NCBI RefSeq assembly: GCF_000426065.1
Contig: NZ_AUEQ01000010.1
Span: 293,668-357,667 of the forward strand
DNA from: Mycobacterium sp. URHD0025
Lineage (GTDB): Bacteria > Actinomycetota > Actinomycetes > Mycobacteriales > Mycobacteriaceae
DNA length: 64,000 bases
Reading direction: 5' to 3'
Shown here: positions 7,847 through 17,126 of the stretch, in pieces
How the letters are laid out: each line of letters opens with the position of its first letter
How positions within the stretch are numbered: the first letter of the stretch is position 1
Made by a program: the position numbers and the translations under genes
The notes under the pieces: generated by a model
Told to the model about the DNA's origin: nothing
Seen by the model: only the letters and a program-made list of their open reading frames with translations
Databases searched by the model: none

Positions 7847-9261
7847 CCGTCGTGATCGCCGGCGCCGGACCGACCGGACTGACCCTGGCCATCGAGCTGG
7901 CCCGGCGCGGCGTGCCATGCCGAGTGCTGGAGAAGGCCGCGACGTTGTTTCCCGGCTCTCGTGGCAAGGGCCTGCAGCCACGCACATTGGAGGTCTTCGA
8001 CGACATCGGCGTGATCGGCGCCGTGCTGGCCGCCGGTGAGCCCTTTCCGCCCATGCGGCTCTACAGTGGCGCGGACGTGGTGTGGGAGAAACCGATCTAC
8101 GAGCTGCTGGGACTGCCGGAGCTGGTTGCCTCGCCGGCGGTGCCGTATCCGTACACGTGGCTGCTCCCGCAATGGCGCACCGACCAGATCCTGGCGGCGC
8201 GCTTCGCCGAACTCGGGGGAACCATCGAGTTCGACACCGAGGTAACGGATTTCACGCAAGATGCCGACGGTGTCACGGTGTGCACGAACCGGGGGACGAT
8301 CCGTGCCGACTACCTCGTCGGGGCCGACGGTGGCCGCAGCACGGTCCGCAAGGTATCCGGGGTCGACTTTCTCGGTGGTGCGCTCACCGAGGAGCGGATC
8401 ATCGTGGGTGACGTGCGGGCCAGTGGGCTCAACGGTCGGTGCTGTCACCTGCTGACCCGTGACGGCGACCGGTCCACCCGGTTCTCGCTGTGGAACCTGC
8501 CGGGCAGCGAGCACTACCAACTCGTGGTGACGATGGCGCCAGGCGACGAGATTCCCGCGTTGACTCTCGGGGGTATGCAGGCGGTACTGCAGGACAGGTC
8601 GGGACGCCGGGACGTGACACTGTCGGATCTGCGGTGGATCTCGCTGTACCGGGTGAATCTGCTGTTGGCGCAACGCTTCCGGATGGGCCGGGTGCTGCTG
8701 GCCGGAGACGCCGCCCACGTCCATTCACCCGCCGGGGGACAAGGTGTCAACACCGGGGTCCAGGATGCCCACAACCTCGGCTGGAAACTGGCCGCAGTGC
8801 TGGCCGGAGCGCCTGACGGTCTGCTGGACAGCTACGAGGCGGAGCGCCTGCCCGTCGCCGCCGATGTGCTGCACCTCAGCGGCCTGTTGCACCGCCAGGG
8901 GTTCGGCGCGGCGGGACCCGCGCCGGCCGCCATCCACCAGTTGGACATCAACTACCGCGGAGGCCCACTCGCCGTCGACACCGATCCGACCGGTGCGCTG
9001 CGCGCCGGCGACCGGGCGCCCGACGGCCTACTGCCGGACGGTCGCAGACTGTTCGACGTGTTCCGCGGCCCGCACTGGACCGTGCTGCAATTCGGCTGCG
9101 AACCAGTCGATTTCGGAATCCCGGGGGTGCGCCTCGCGCCCAGCGCGGACTACGACGTACCCGTCGGCACGTTCGTCCTGGTCCGGCCCGATGGTTATGT
9201 CGGCGCGATCAGCGCCCGGCCCGAGGTCATCCGCGACCAACTCCGTCGAGCCGGGGAGTGA
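7843..9261 (+). CDS. FAD-dependent aromatic-ring hydroxylase family monooxygenase
   Basis: Group A flavoprotein monooxygenase of 472 residues (PheA/TfdB/PgaE/rifampicin-monooxygenase type). Seen: the FAD Rossmann motif GAGPTGLTLAIELARRG at residues 6-22, the GADGGRSTVRK (DG) motif and the late FAD ribose motif LLAGDAAHVHSPAGGQGVNTG. These enzymes hydroxylate aromatic substrates with NAD(P)H and O2. A shortened thioredoxin-like tail is present. Coupled to the TetR gene upstream, which suggests substrate-induced detoxification or catabolism. The substrate cannot be read from sequence. Confidence 0.85.
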   Translation: MTVVIAGAGPTGLTLAIELARRGVPCRVLEKAATLFPGSRGKGLQPRTLEVFDDIGVIGAVLAAGEPFPPMRLYSGADVVWEKPIYELLGLPELVASPAVPYPYTWLLPQWRTDQILAARFAELGGTIEFDTEVTDFTQDADGVTVCTNRGTIRADYLVGADGGRSTVRKVSGVDFLGGALTEERIIVGDVRASGLNGRCCHLLTRDGDRSTRFSLWNLPGSEHYQLVVTMAPGDEIPALTLGGMQAVLQDRSGRRDVTLSDLRWISLYRVNLLLAQRFRMGRVLLAGDAAHVHSPAGGQGVNTGVQDAHNLGWKLAAVLAGAPDGLLDSYEAERLPVAADVLHLSGLLHRQGFGAAGPAPAAIHQLDINYRGGPLAVDTDPTGALRAGDRAPDGLLPDGRRLFDVFRGPHWTVLQFGCEPVDFGIPGVRLAPSADYDVPVGTFVLVRPDGYVGAISARPEVIRDQLRRAGE

Positions 9262-9316
9262 GGTCACCGTGCCGTAAGGGAGACCGGTCGGCGAATCCGG
9301 GCCCCTGGCCAGTCGG

Positions 9317-9716
9317 TCAGCCGGCGATCGGCCCGGCCAGATCGGCCACGCGCCAGGCACCCAGGAGGAGGCCAACTTGGGCGAGGACGCCGAGCAGCGG
9401 CAACCAAAACGCGATCCGACGACGCGCCAACTGGATAACACCCAGACTGAAGAACAACCCAGCCGGAACAATCGAACCGAGCGCCATCCACATCGCCCAG
9501 TTGATCCAGTTGCCGTCGCCACAAGCCTCGTAAGCGCAATTGTCGGTGCTCATCGGAAAAACCATGAAGCTCATCAACGCGAGCAACCCCAAACCCGCCC
9601 TGCCCCACGAACAACAGCACACACACGGTGATGTCGGCGATCCGTGCGCCGCGAGGGAGCCGACGCACCGGTTCGCCACCGGCGCCGTCAGTGGCAGTTA
9701 GCTGCGGCTCACTCAC
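9317..9716 (-). pseudogene. Frameshifted small membrane protein gene
   Basis: Two frames join into one plausible protein of about 133 residues. The first (GTG 9716) reads MSEPQLTATDG..RIADITVCVLLFVGQGG; the second continues GLGLLALMSFMVFPMSTDNC, then CGDGNWINWAMW, two more hydrophobic segments and a stop at 9317. The switch lies in the G-rich run of the coding strand (complement of 9587-9605), where one extra G explains it. Three membrane helices are predicted in the joined product. It may be a true recent mutation or a sequencing/assembly slip. No function recognised. Confidence 0.6.
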
Positions 9717-9843
9717 GACGCAACAGTATCGTGATGGATGCGGCCGTTGCGGTGCAGCAAAGTATCCGATGTACAGCGCGTCGACACCCCCAGGTCAGAC
9801 ATAGCGGTAGAACTCGATGAGCGGGCGGTGGGAGCGTACTGAC

Positions 9844-10083
9844 ATGTCGGACAACTTGTCTCGGCTCGGGCGGGTCTGCATCGCAGCAGCAATCGAAAAA
9901 GCTACTGCGCCAGGCAATCCCGACTACCGGCCCAGCGAAGAAGAGCTGCCCGAGGTTTTGCCGCCGATGCACAAGATCTTCTACGACTGCATCACCTGTG
10001 CCACCTCCGCCGACAGAACGACAGCATGCCGGGTCGGCGACCACGGATTCGTTCTCACTCCTACGACAACCCACGTCTTCTGA
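9844..10083 (+). CDS. Hypothetical small protein
   Basis: Possible 79-residue protein, MSDNLSRLGRVCIAAAIEK..., with an acidic stretch PSEEELPEVLPP and four cysteines. ATG 9844 has a GGGAG Shine-Dalgarno at 9830-9834 with 9-nt spacing. I recognise no family. Codon use is less typical than in the flanking genes and the opposite strand also has a long open frame, so this could be non-coding. Confidence 0.35.
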   Translation: MSDNLSRLGRVCIAAAIEKATAPGNPDYRPSEEELPEVLPPMHKIFYDCITCATSADRTTACRVGDHGFVLTPTTTHVF

Positions 10084-10185
10084 GCCGGCGCCGGAACACC
10101 GTGCCGGAGCACCCCCAGAGACCGACGCACAGCCAATAGCCAAACTGGTGCTGAGGAGATCGACCGCCGCACCGATAATTGGCAC

Positions 10186-10899
10186 ATGACCGATCTCGGC
10201 GTCTTCACGTTCCATCTCGTCGAGATGCCCGCGACGGCCGCGCTGCCGCTACTGCTGCGTCCACCGGAACAGCACGACGTGGTGGGCCTGCGCTATGCCG
10301 AGTGCCTGTCACTGATGCGGCTCGGCGCGCCGACCGTCTCGCCTGACCGGCTGCAGTTACGGCGGCTGGCGATGTTCGCCCGGTGGGACGACGAGGCCGC
10401 GATCGAGAATTTCCTGGGCGGAACTGGTGAGCGGTTCGCGTCCGGCTGGCATGTGCGGATGACGTTTCTGCGGCGCTGGTCCCGGCTGGCTGTGCTGCCC
10501 GACCTGCCCCAGCAGGCCGACACCGCCGACGACGAGGAGCCCGTTGTCGCGGTCACGCTGGCACGCATGCGGCTACCCGAAGTGCCCCGCTTTCTCACCT
10601 GGGGCAAGCCGGTGGAGCGACTGGTGCGTGACGATCCGAACGTCACGCTCGCGCTGGCGGCGATGCGTCCGCCCCGGTCGATCTCCACATTCTCGATCTG
10701 GCGGTCTGTGCGCGCGATGACCGACATGGTGCACGGTCACAGTGATGTCGATAAGCCCACGCGGCATGCTGACGCGATGGCGGAGCGGCGCCGCCGCGAC
10801 TTTCATCACGAGTTCGCGACTTACCGATTCCGTCCGATGTCCGAGCACGGCAGCTGGAACGGGCATACCGGTTATGTACCGCGGCGTTCCAGCTTGTAA
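10186..10899 (+). CDS. CrtA-like (spheroidene monooxygenase family) protein
   Basis: Protein of 237 residues. The C-terminal half matches the pattern I recall for CrtA-type haem monooxygenases: ALAAMRPPRSISTFSIWRS, then an HADAMAERRR segment and FATYRFRPMSEHGSW. Actinobacteria often carry these away from carotenoid genes, so the substrate is open. A -10 GATAAT at 10174-10179 lies 6 nt before ATG 10186, indicating a leaderless mRNA. Its last 28 bases overlap the convergent neighbour. Confidence 0.55.
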   Translation: MTDLGVFTFHLVEMPATAALPLLLRPPEQHDVVGLRYAECLSLMRLGAPTVSPDRLQLRRLAMFARWDDEAAIENFLGGTGERFASGWHVRMTFLRRWSRLAVLPDLPQQADTADDEEPVVAVTLARMRLPEVPRFLTWGKPVERLVRDDPNVTLALAAMRPPRSISTFSIWRSVRAMTDMVHGHSDVDKPTRHADAMAERRRRDFHHEFATYRFRPMSEHGSWNGHTGYVPRRSSL

Positions 10900-11717
10900 T
10901 GCAGGCGGAGCGCAGCCATGTTCCACATGCGGAGTACGTGATCGGTGCGCAGCACCTGCTCATCGTCGACATACAGATCGAATGTCTCGTGGACCGGAAC
11001 GCGCTTGGCGAAGTAGCGCCCCTGATCGCGCACCAACACGTAGGCACCGTCGGCGCCCCACGGCCCGGCCGGGGAAACGAGCCGCAGGCCGTCGCCCGGT
11101 CGGTTCTGCGGCTGCAGGAACACCTGCACGTTGCCCTCCTCCAGCGGAAAGGTCACGTGGACGCTGGGCCGCAGCGCCCCGGGAAGTGTTCTGCGCGAAT
11201 AACATCCGCTGAAAACGGTGTCGCCGTTGCGGCGTAGGGTTCGGATCCAGCCTGCCGCCACCTGGTTGCCGCTGGTATCGGTGATCACCGACACCGTGCC
11301 GTCCATGCCGCGAGCCACATCGAGGGGACGCATCGGTAGCGCCAGCTGACGCACCCGCTTGCCGAACAATCGCGAAACCAGCTCACCTCCGGGCCAGAAC
11401 AACGGCGACCAGCTGCTCCAGACCTCCATACGCCATCGCGCGGTGTGGGTATAGAAGTCGTGAATCATCGGGTGAACGGCTGCGGGATCGAATCCCGGGC
11501 CCGCCAGGCCGACGAGATCGGTCTGCAGGCCCGCATCGGGATCATCCTCTGCCAGTGCGCCGCCGCGCCGGGCAGCCTCGGCCCGCAACCATCCGTTGCC
11601 GCCGGCCTCGGTACCCATCGGCGCCTGCAGCCACGCTTGGGTACCGCCCAGGTCAACCTCGCGGCCGGCGACGCGCCAGAACTTGCGCGTTGCCAGATCC
11701 AGCGTCGACAGCTTCAC
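10872..11717 (-). CDS. Conserved hypothetical protein, 281 aa
   Basis: I do not recognise a named family. The protein is soluble by eye, rich in Trp and Arg, with no signal peptide or membrane span. Conserved-looking blocks include MIHDFYTHTARWRMEVWSSWSPLFWPGG and FAKRVPVHETFDLYVDDEQVLRTDHVLRMW. The first resembles mycobacterial proteins annotated only as hypothetical. GTG 11717 lies 7 nt after TACGAT (complement 11725-11730), a leaderless arrangement. It follows the GT-C gene on the same strand. Confidence 0.7.
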   Translation of the reverse strand: MKLSTLDLATRKFWRVAGREVDLGGTQAWLQAPMGTEAGGNGWLRAEAARRGGALAEDDPDAGLQTDLVGLAGPGFDPAAVHPMIHDFYTHTARWRMEVWSSWSPLFWPGGELVSRLFGKRVRQLALPMRPLDVARGMDGTVSVITDTSGNQVAAGWIRTLRRNGDTVFSGCYSRRTLPGALRPSVHVTFPLEEGNVQVFLQPQNRPGDGLRLVSPAGPWGADGAYVLVRDQGRYFAKRVPVHETFDLYVDDEQVLRTDHVLRMWNMAALRLHYKLERRGT

Positions 11718-11835
11718 ACAGCGGATCGTACGTCGACCGACACCGGCTGCCGGCGCAGCGCCAATCGCGCCGCGCGGGCGCAGGGGCCGATGAGTCCGGC
11801 CGCCAAGGTTTTGATCGAGATGGCTCGCCGGGTGA

Positions 11836-13302
11836 TCAGCCCACCGACAGCGTCCGGATCTTGGGCCACAACGAATCCCATGGCTCGGTCCGGCCGGTCA
11901 GCAACCACGCGCTGAGGTCGTCGGTGATGCCGCTCACGTTGCGGACATGGGCGAAGAACGGGCGTAGGCGCACCGGCTCCTCGCCGATGAACAGCACGGT
12001 GTCGACGTCCGGCGCAGGTGCGGGGAAGTAGCCGTAACTGCGGGTCGGGCTGAATGCCGCGGGCAGCTGGTATTTGTCGGAGTAGCCGTCGAGGAAGGCG
12101 GCCACGATGTAGGACTCGCCGACGATGGCGGTGTGTTCCCGTTGGCCGGCGGGCAACCGCGCATAAGCCGCAGCGGTGCGCTGCGCGATCTGTTCGTCGG
12201 TGCCCTCGCGGCCGATCGTGATGCTGAGAGCGATGGCCGCAGCCGCCAGTGCGGCGCTGAGGACGCACGCCGGCCACGCCACCCATCGCCATCGGTAGTG
12301 TCCTGCCTCGCGGCGGCGCTGCAGGCTCAACGCACCGACTGCGGCCAGCGGCGGGAACAGGCCGCACAGGTAATAGGGCCGAGCGGCGGTGGCTACGAAG
12401 AGAACATAGAGCACCACGAAAGTGACGCCGAGGAAGCGGTAATCGGCCAAGGTGCGGTCCCTGACGAGACGGAAGAGGCCGTAGAGGGCCAGTGCCGCCC
12501 CGATCACGCCGGCGAACACGATCAGCTGCACCGCGATACCGCCACGGCCGCCATAGAGAGGTCCCGATTCGGACGCCACCACCTCGGCCATCTTCAACTG
12601 CGGCCAACCGTGCCGCGCCTGCCACCACAGGGTCGGTGCGGTGATCGCCGCACCCACGCCGACGCCGGCCCACAGCAGCGGGCGGCGCAGCAGCGCGCGC
12701 GGACCGACCGCGAGTGCGGCCAACAGCATCACCCCACACAGCAGCAGTACCTGGAACTTCGTCATCGCCGCGAGCCCGGCGACCGCACCCAGGGCGAGCA
12801 GCAGTCGATCGTCGCGCAGCCGGAGCCAGCGCACCACCAACCAGACCAGGAGCAGCCACCCGAGCGGCTCGAGTGTGTACGGCGTGAGCCAGTGTCCGGC
12901 GAACGACACCCACGCCCCGGTCGACTGGGCGAAGGCCACCAACGCCTGGGCGCGACGGTCGCAACCCATCTCGCGGGCGATCAGGGCGGCCACGACGATG
13001 GCGGCCATCGTCGCCAGTATCGCCGGGATACGCAGCGCGACAATGGAATTGGGAGCGATGAGATCGCTGAGAGCGGCCAGTGCCGGTGCCAGTGGCGGTT
13101 GATCGGCCGAGCCCCAGTCGAGATGGCGGCGGCCGATGGCCAGCATGTACACCTCGTCGAACCAGTAGCCCCGGCCGGCGATGGCGGCCGCCAGCTGGAC
13201 GGCTCCGGTGACGAGGGTGATGGCGGTGACGGCGCGGACGGCCGGCTGCGGGACGTCGACCGGCGGGTCCACGGATACGGTGTCCGTCGTTGTTTCAGCC
13301 AC
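11836..13302 (-). CDS. GT-C family membrane glycosyltransferase (GT39/ArnT-like)
   Basis: Polytopic protein of 488 residues with about ten hydrophobic helices. The GT-C signature is the first extracytoplasmic loop: RGYWFDEVYMLAIGRRHLDWGSADQPPLAP, with the Asp-Glu pair after the first helix. Family enzymes move a sugar from a polyprenyl-phosphate donor to lipid, glycan or protein outside the membrane; in mycobacteria the donor is decaprenyl-phosphate mannose or arabinose. The hydrophilic C-terminal 140 residues face outside. Acceptor unknown. Divergent from polA; TATCGT lies 8 nt upstream of GTG 13302. Confidence 0.8.
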   Translation of the reverse strand: MAETTTDTVSVDPPVDVPQPAVRAVTAITLVTGAVQLAAAIAGRGYWFDEVYMLAIGRRHLDWGSADQPPLAPALAALSDLIAPNSIVALRIPAILATMAAIVVAALIAREMGCDRRAQALVAFAQSTGAWVSFAGHWLTPYTLEPLGWLLLVWLVVRWLRLRDDRLLLALGAVAGLAAMTKFQVLLLCGVMLLAALAVGPRALLRRPLLWAGVGVGAAITAPTLWWQARHGWPQLKMAEVVASESGPLYGGRGGIAVQLIVFAGVIGAALALYGLFRLVRDRTLADYRFLGVTFVVLYVLFVATAARPYYLCGLFPPLAAVGALSLQRRREAGHYRWRWVAWPACVLSAALAAAAIALSITIGREGTDEQIAQRTAAAYARLPAGQREHTAIVGESYIVAAFLDGYSDKYQLPAAFSPTRSYGYFPAPAPDVDTVLFIGEEPVRLRPFFAHVRNVSGITDDLSAWLLTGRTEPWDSLWPKIRTLSVG

Positions 13303-13354
13303 TGCGGTCCACGATAGTGGCGTCGGGGGTCAACGGGATGTCACCGCCGGTGCC

Positions 13355-13360
13355 TAGAGT
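13355..13360 (+). promoter_or_regulatory. Leaderless -10 of polA
   Basis: TAGAGT fits TAnnnT and lies 7 nt before GTG 13368. It decides the polA start against in-frame codons as far back as 13290. Confidence 0.6.
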
Positions 13361-13367
13361 GAGGGCC

Positions 13368-16106
13368 GTGAGCCCCGCCAAGACCGAGACCAAGAACGCG
13401 CTGAATCCCACCGCCGACGAGAAGCCCACACTGATGCTGCTCGACGGCAATTCGCTGGCTTTCCGGGCGTTCTACGCGTTGCCCGCCGAGAATTTCAAGA
13501 CTCAGGGCGGGTTGACCACCAACGCTGTCTACGGGTTCACCTCGATGTTGATCAACCTGCTGCGGGACGAGCAGCCCAGCCACGTCGGCGCGGCGTTCGA
13601 CGTCTCGCGTCAGACCTTCCGCAAAGAGAAGTACCCGGAATACAAGGAGGGCCGGTCCGCGACCCCCGACGAGTTCCGCGGTCAGATCGACATCACCAAA
13701 GAGGTGCTCGGCGCGCTGGGCATCACGGCGCTGGCCGAACCCGGTTTCGAGGCCGACGACATCATCGCCACGCTGGCCACCCAGGCCGAGCGGGACGGTT
13801 ACCGCGTGTTGGTGGTCACCGGCGATCGCGACGCGCTCCAATTGGTCACCGACAACATCACGGTCCTCTACCCCCGCAAGGGCGTCAGTGAGCTGACCCG
13901 GTTCACACCCGAGGCGGTGGTGGAGAAGTACGGGTTGAGCCCCACGCAGTACCCGGACTTCGCGGCGCTGCGTGGAGACCCGAGCGACAACCTGCCCGGA
14001 ATTCCCGGGGTCGGGGAGAAGACCGCCACCAAGTGGATCGCCGAATACGGCTCCCTACAGGCACTCGTCGACAACGTCGACGCGGTCAAGGGCAAGGTGG
14101 GTGATTCGCTGCGCGCCAACCTGTCCAGTGTCGTGCTCAACCGCGAACTCACCGATCTGGTGCGCGATGTGCCGCTGCCGCAGACGCCGGACACCCTGCG
14201 GATGCAACCCTGGAACCGCGACCAGATTCACCGGCTGTTCGACGACCTGGAATTCCGCGTCCTGCGCGATCGGCTGTTCGAGACGCTGGTCGCGTCCGAG
14301 CCCGAGGTCGAGCACGGGTTCGACGTACGGGGTCGGGCGCTCGAGCCCGGCGAGCTCGCTGCGTGGCTTGCCGAGCACAGCTTGGGAAGCCGGTTCGGGC
14401 TGGCCGTGGTCGGCACGCATCTCGCGTACGACGCCGACGCCACGGCGCTGGCCATCGTGGCGGCCGACGGCGACGGGCGCTACATCGACACCGCCACGCT
14501 GACGCCGGAGGACGAGGAGGCGTTGTCGCGCTGGCTGGGCGATCCGGGTCCGCCGAAGGCACTGCACGAGGCCAAGCTGGCTATACACGATCTGGCCGGA
14601 CGCGGCTGGACGCTGCGCGGGGTCACCTCAGACACCGCGCTGGCCGCCTACCTGGTGCGGCCGGGGCAGCGCAGCTTCGCGCTCGACGATCTGGCGGTGC
14701 GCTACCTGCGGCGCGAGCTGCGCGCTGAATCTCCTGAACAGCAACAACTTTCGTTGCTGGATGACTCCGACGGCGTCGACGAGCAGGCGGTGCAGACGCT
14801 GATCCTGCGCGCCTGCGCGGTCTTGGACCTCGCCGATGCGCTGGACGAGGAACTGGCCCGCATCGACTCGTCGTCGCTGCTGGGCCGGATGGAGCTGCCG
14901 GTGCAGCGGGCCCTCGCCGAGATGGAGTCCATCGGCATCGCCGTCGATCTGGACAAGCTGCAGGAGCTGCAGAGCGAGTTCGCCGATCAGATCCGCGACG
15001 CCGCCGAGGCCGCCTACGCCGTGATCGGCAAGCAGATCAACCTCGGCTCGCCCAAGCAGCTGCAGGCCGTGCTGTTCGACGAGCTGGAAATGCCGAAGAC
15101 CAAGCGCACCAAGACGGGTTACACCACCGACGCCGATGCGCTGCAATCCCTCTTCGACAAGACCGGACATCCGTTCCTGCAGCATCTGCTGGCGCATCGC
15201 GACGCGACCCGGCTCAAGGTCACCGTCGACGGCCTGCTCAACGCAGTGGCCTCCGACGGGCGGATTCACACCACGTTCAACCAGACCATCGCGGCGACCG
15301 GGCGGCTTTCGTCGACCGAGCCGAACCTGCAGAACATCCCCATCCGCACCGAGGCGGGTCGCCGCATCCGCGACGCGTTCGTGGTCGGAAACGGCCCTGA
15401 TGGCCCCTACGCCGAGCTGATGACCGCCGACTACAGCCAGATCGAGATGCGGATCATGGCGCACCTGTCGCGAGATGAGGGCCTGATCGAGGCCTTTAAC
15501 ACCGGTGAGGACCTGCACTCGTTCGTCGCGTCGCGGGCGTTCTCGGTGCCCATCGACGAGGTGACTCCCGAGCTGCGCCGGCGGGTCAAGGCGATGTCGT
15601 ACGGCCTGGCCTACGGTTTGAGCGCCTACGGCCTGGCCAGCCAGCTCAAGATCTCCACCGAAGAGGCCAAGGTCCAGATGGAGCAGTACTTCGACCGGTT
15701 CGGCGGGGTGCGCGACTATCTGCGTGACGTGGTCGACCAGGCCCGCAAGGACGGATTCACCTCGACCGTGCTCGGCCGCCGCCGTTACCTGCCTGAACTC
15801 GACAGCAGCAACCGCAACGTGCGCGAGGCAGCTGAACGCGCCGCGCTCAACGCGCCGATCCAGGGCAGCGCTGCCGACATCATCAAGGTGGCGATGATCA
15901 ACGTCGACGCCGCGATCAAGGAAGCCGGCCTGAAGTCACGGATGCTGCTGCAGGTTCACGACGAGCTGTTGTTCGAGGTGGCCGACGGCGAGCGCGAGAC
16001 CTTGGAGGCGCTGGTCCGCGAGCACATGGGCAACGCCTATCCGTTGGATGTGCCGTTGGAGGTGTCGGTCGGCTATGGCCGCAGTTGGGACGCCGCGGCG
16101 CATTAA
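13368..16106 (+). CDS. polA: DNA polymerase I
   Basis: 912 residues. Residues about 20-310 are the 5'-3' exonuclease (LLDGNSLAFRAFYALP, ADDIIATLA, GDPSDNLPGIPGVGEKTA). The middle is a degenerate 3'-5' exonuclease domain without the usual catalytic acids, as in mycobacterial Pol I. The C-terminus is the polymerase: motif A TADYSQIEMRIMAHLS, the O helix RRRVKAMSYGLAYG and motif C LQVHDELLFEV. It fills gaps in excision repair and removes Okazaki primers. GTG 13368 is chosen from the leaderless -10 and because MSPAKT.. matches the mycobacterial N-terminus. Confidence 0.97.
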   Translation: MSPAKTETKNALNPTADEKPTLMLLDGNSLAFRAFYALPAENFKTQGGLTTNAVYGFTSMLINLLRDEQPSHVGAAFDVSRQTFRKEKYPEYKEGRSATPDEFRGQIDITKEVLGALGITALAEPGFEADDIIATLATQAERDGYRVLVVTGDRDALQLVTDNITVLYPRKGVSELTRFTPEAVVEKYGLSPTQYPDFAALRGDPSDNLPGIPGVGEKTATKWIAEYGSLQALVDNVDAVKGKVGDSLRANLSSVVLNRELTDLVRDVPLPQTPDTLRMQPWNRDQIHRLFDDLEFRVLRDRLFETLVASEPEVEHGFDVRGRALEPGELAAWLAEHSLGSRFGLAVVGTHLAYDADATALAIVAADGDGRYIDTATLTPEDEEALSRWLGDPGPPKALHEAKLAIHDLAGRGWTLRGVTSDTALAAYLVRPGQRSFALDDLAVRYLRRELRAESPEQQQLSLLDDSDGVDEQAVQTLILRACAVLDLADALDEELARIDSSSLLGRMELPVQRALAEMESIGIAVDLDKLQELQSEFADQIRDAAEAAYAVIGKQINLGSPKQLQAVLFDELEMPKTKRTKTGYTTDADALQSLFDKTGHPFLQHLLAHRDATRLKVTVDGLLNAVASDGRIHTTFNQTIAATGRLSSTEPNLQNIPIRTEAGRRIRDAFVVGNGPDGPYAELMTADYSQIEMRIMAHLSRDEGLIEAFNTGEDLHSFVASRAFSVPIDEVTPELRRRVKAMSYGLAYGLSAYGLASQLKISTEEAKVQMEQYFDRFGGVRDYLRDVVDQARKDGFTSTVLGRRRYLPELDSSNRNVREAAERAALNAPIQGSAADIIKVAMINVDAAIKEAGLKSRMLLQVHDELLFEVADGERETLEALVREHMGNAYPLDVPLEVSVGYGRSWDAAAH

Positions 16107-16130
16107 CGGCGCACCGGCCGGGCCCGGCAA

Positions 16131-17075
16131 CTAGCGGCCGGAGAGCGATGTCGCGGCGGTGTGATCGTGCGTAGGGACGATCCGGACCCGGTCTCTGATC
16201 GCGTGTAAACGGTGCAGGGTGTGGAAGCACTCGTCGCGATCCTCGTCGGCGAAAGCCCCCGGGTAACTGGGTTTTTGTCGGATGTGTTCCACTCCGAGGT
16301 CGTGCCAGGCGGCGTCGCCGGCCAGCAGTACCGATCCGGCTGCGGTATTCAGCAGGAGGCCGATGCTGCCGGGTGTGTGGCCGGCCAGGTCGACGAGTTG
16401 TACTGCCCCGTCGCCGAATAGGTCATGGCTGCGCTCGAACGTCAGGACCGGCGGTCCCTCGAGGATGAACGTGGTGATCGTTCGGTTGTGGAGTGAATCC
16501 CGCACGCCGCCGACGGGTGCCACCGGACCTCCGGTGGCCCACTCAAGTTCGCGACGGTGGACGTGCACGGGGATGGCGGGCAGATCGAGAAGCCCGCAGA
16601 TATGGTCCCAGTGAAGGTGGGTCGGCAATGCGAAGTCGACGTGTTTCTCGCCGAGTTCCTCGGCCAGCGCCGCCGCGGTGGTGACCGCATCGGCCGGTGG
16701 CGCGACGGCCGGACGCAACACGGCGGGGAGCTGGCTGAGCACGCGCGCACCGACATCGGCGCACATGCCTGGATCCACCACGAAGCGGGCCTGCGGATGT
16801 TCCACCACGAACGCGGTCATGGCGATGGGAATGCGCCTCGGTGTGCGGATTCCCTCGACGACGCCGACGGTGGGGGCCCATCTGGGCACTTGGCGCAGCG
16901 GCCGGACGGCGACCGTCTGGCGGCTGGGTGGGAGACCGGCGTCGTGCAAACGGTCGAGCAGCTTCCGGTCGGGGCGACGGGGTCGGACGAGCCCGGTCGG
17001 CACCTGTGCGAATGCCGAGCAGCAGGCCCACAGGCTCGGCTGTCGAACCGGAGTTTGGAAGGTACTGGTGGTCAT
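16131..17075 (-). CDS. Metallo-beta-lactamase fold hydrolase
   Basis: Protein of 314 residues with the HLHWDH zinc motif, a downstream Asp in GDAAWHD and a final His in PTHDH. The DLAGHTPGSIGLLL block is typical of the lactonase/glyoxalase-like branch. The N-terminal 60 residues lack clear homology. Its promoter, read leftward, has TTGACT and TAGCTT with a 19-bp spacer centred on a palindrome, so it is the probable target of the divergent MerR regulator. The mRNA is likely leaderless from ATG 17075. A detoxifying hydrolase is the best guess. Confidence 0.8.
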   Translation of the reverse strand: MTTSTFQTPVRQPSLWACCSAFAQVPTGLVRPRRPDRKLLDRLHDAGLPPSRQTVAVRPLRQVPRWAPTVGVVEGIRTPRRIPIAMTAFVVEHPQARFVVDPGMCADVGARVLSQLPAVLRPAVAPPADAVTTAAALAEELGEKHVDFALPTHLHWDHICGLLDLPAIPVHVHRRELEWATGGPVAPVGGVRDSLHNRTITTFILEGPPVLTFERSHDLFGDGAVQLVDLAGHTPGSIGLLLNTAAGSVLLAGDAAWHDLGVEHIRQKPSYPGAFADEDRDECFHTLHRLHAIRDRVRIVPTHDHTAATSLSGR

Positions 17076-17082
17076 GTGTGCG

Positions 17083-17113
17083 AAGCTAGAACTTCAGGTC
17101 AACCTGAAGTCAA
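17083..17113 (-). promoter_or_regulatory. MerR-type promoter with 19-bp spacer and palindromic operator
   Basis: Reading leftward, -35 TTGACT (complement 17108-17113) and -10 TAGCTT (complement 17083-17088) are 19 bp apart, the long spacing MerR activators need. The spacer holds the perfect repeat ACTTCAGGT-CA-ACCTGAAGT (17091-17110). The -10 is 7 nt from ATG 17075. Confidence 0.8.
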
Positions 17114-17126
17114 GGGGTGTACCGGT

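Noticed and set aside
11714..12964. 416-codon minus frame overlapping the GT-C gene
   Set aside because: Shadow frame, Arg/Pro/Gly-rich; the overlapping frame encodes a coherent polytopic membrane protein.
16107..16130. GCCGGGCCCGGC palindrome after polA as a terminator
   Set aside because: No loop can form without losing central pairs and there is no U-tract; likely GC-rich chance symmetry.
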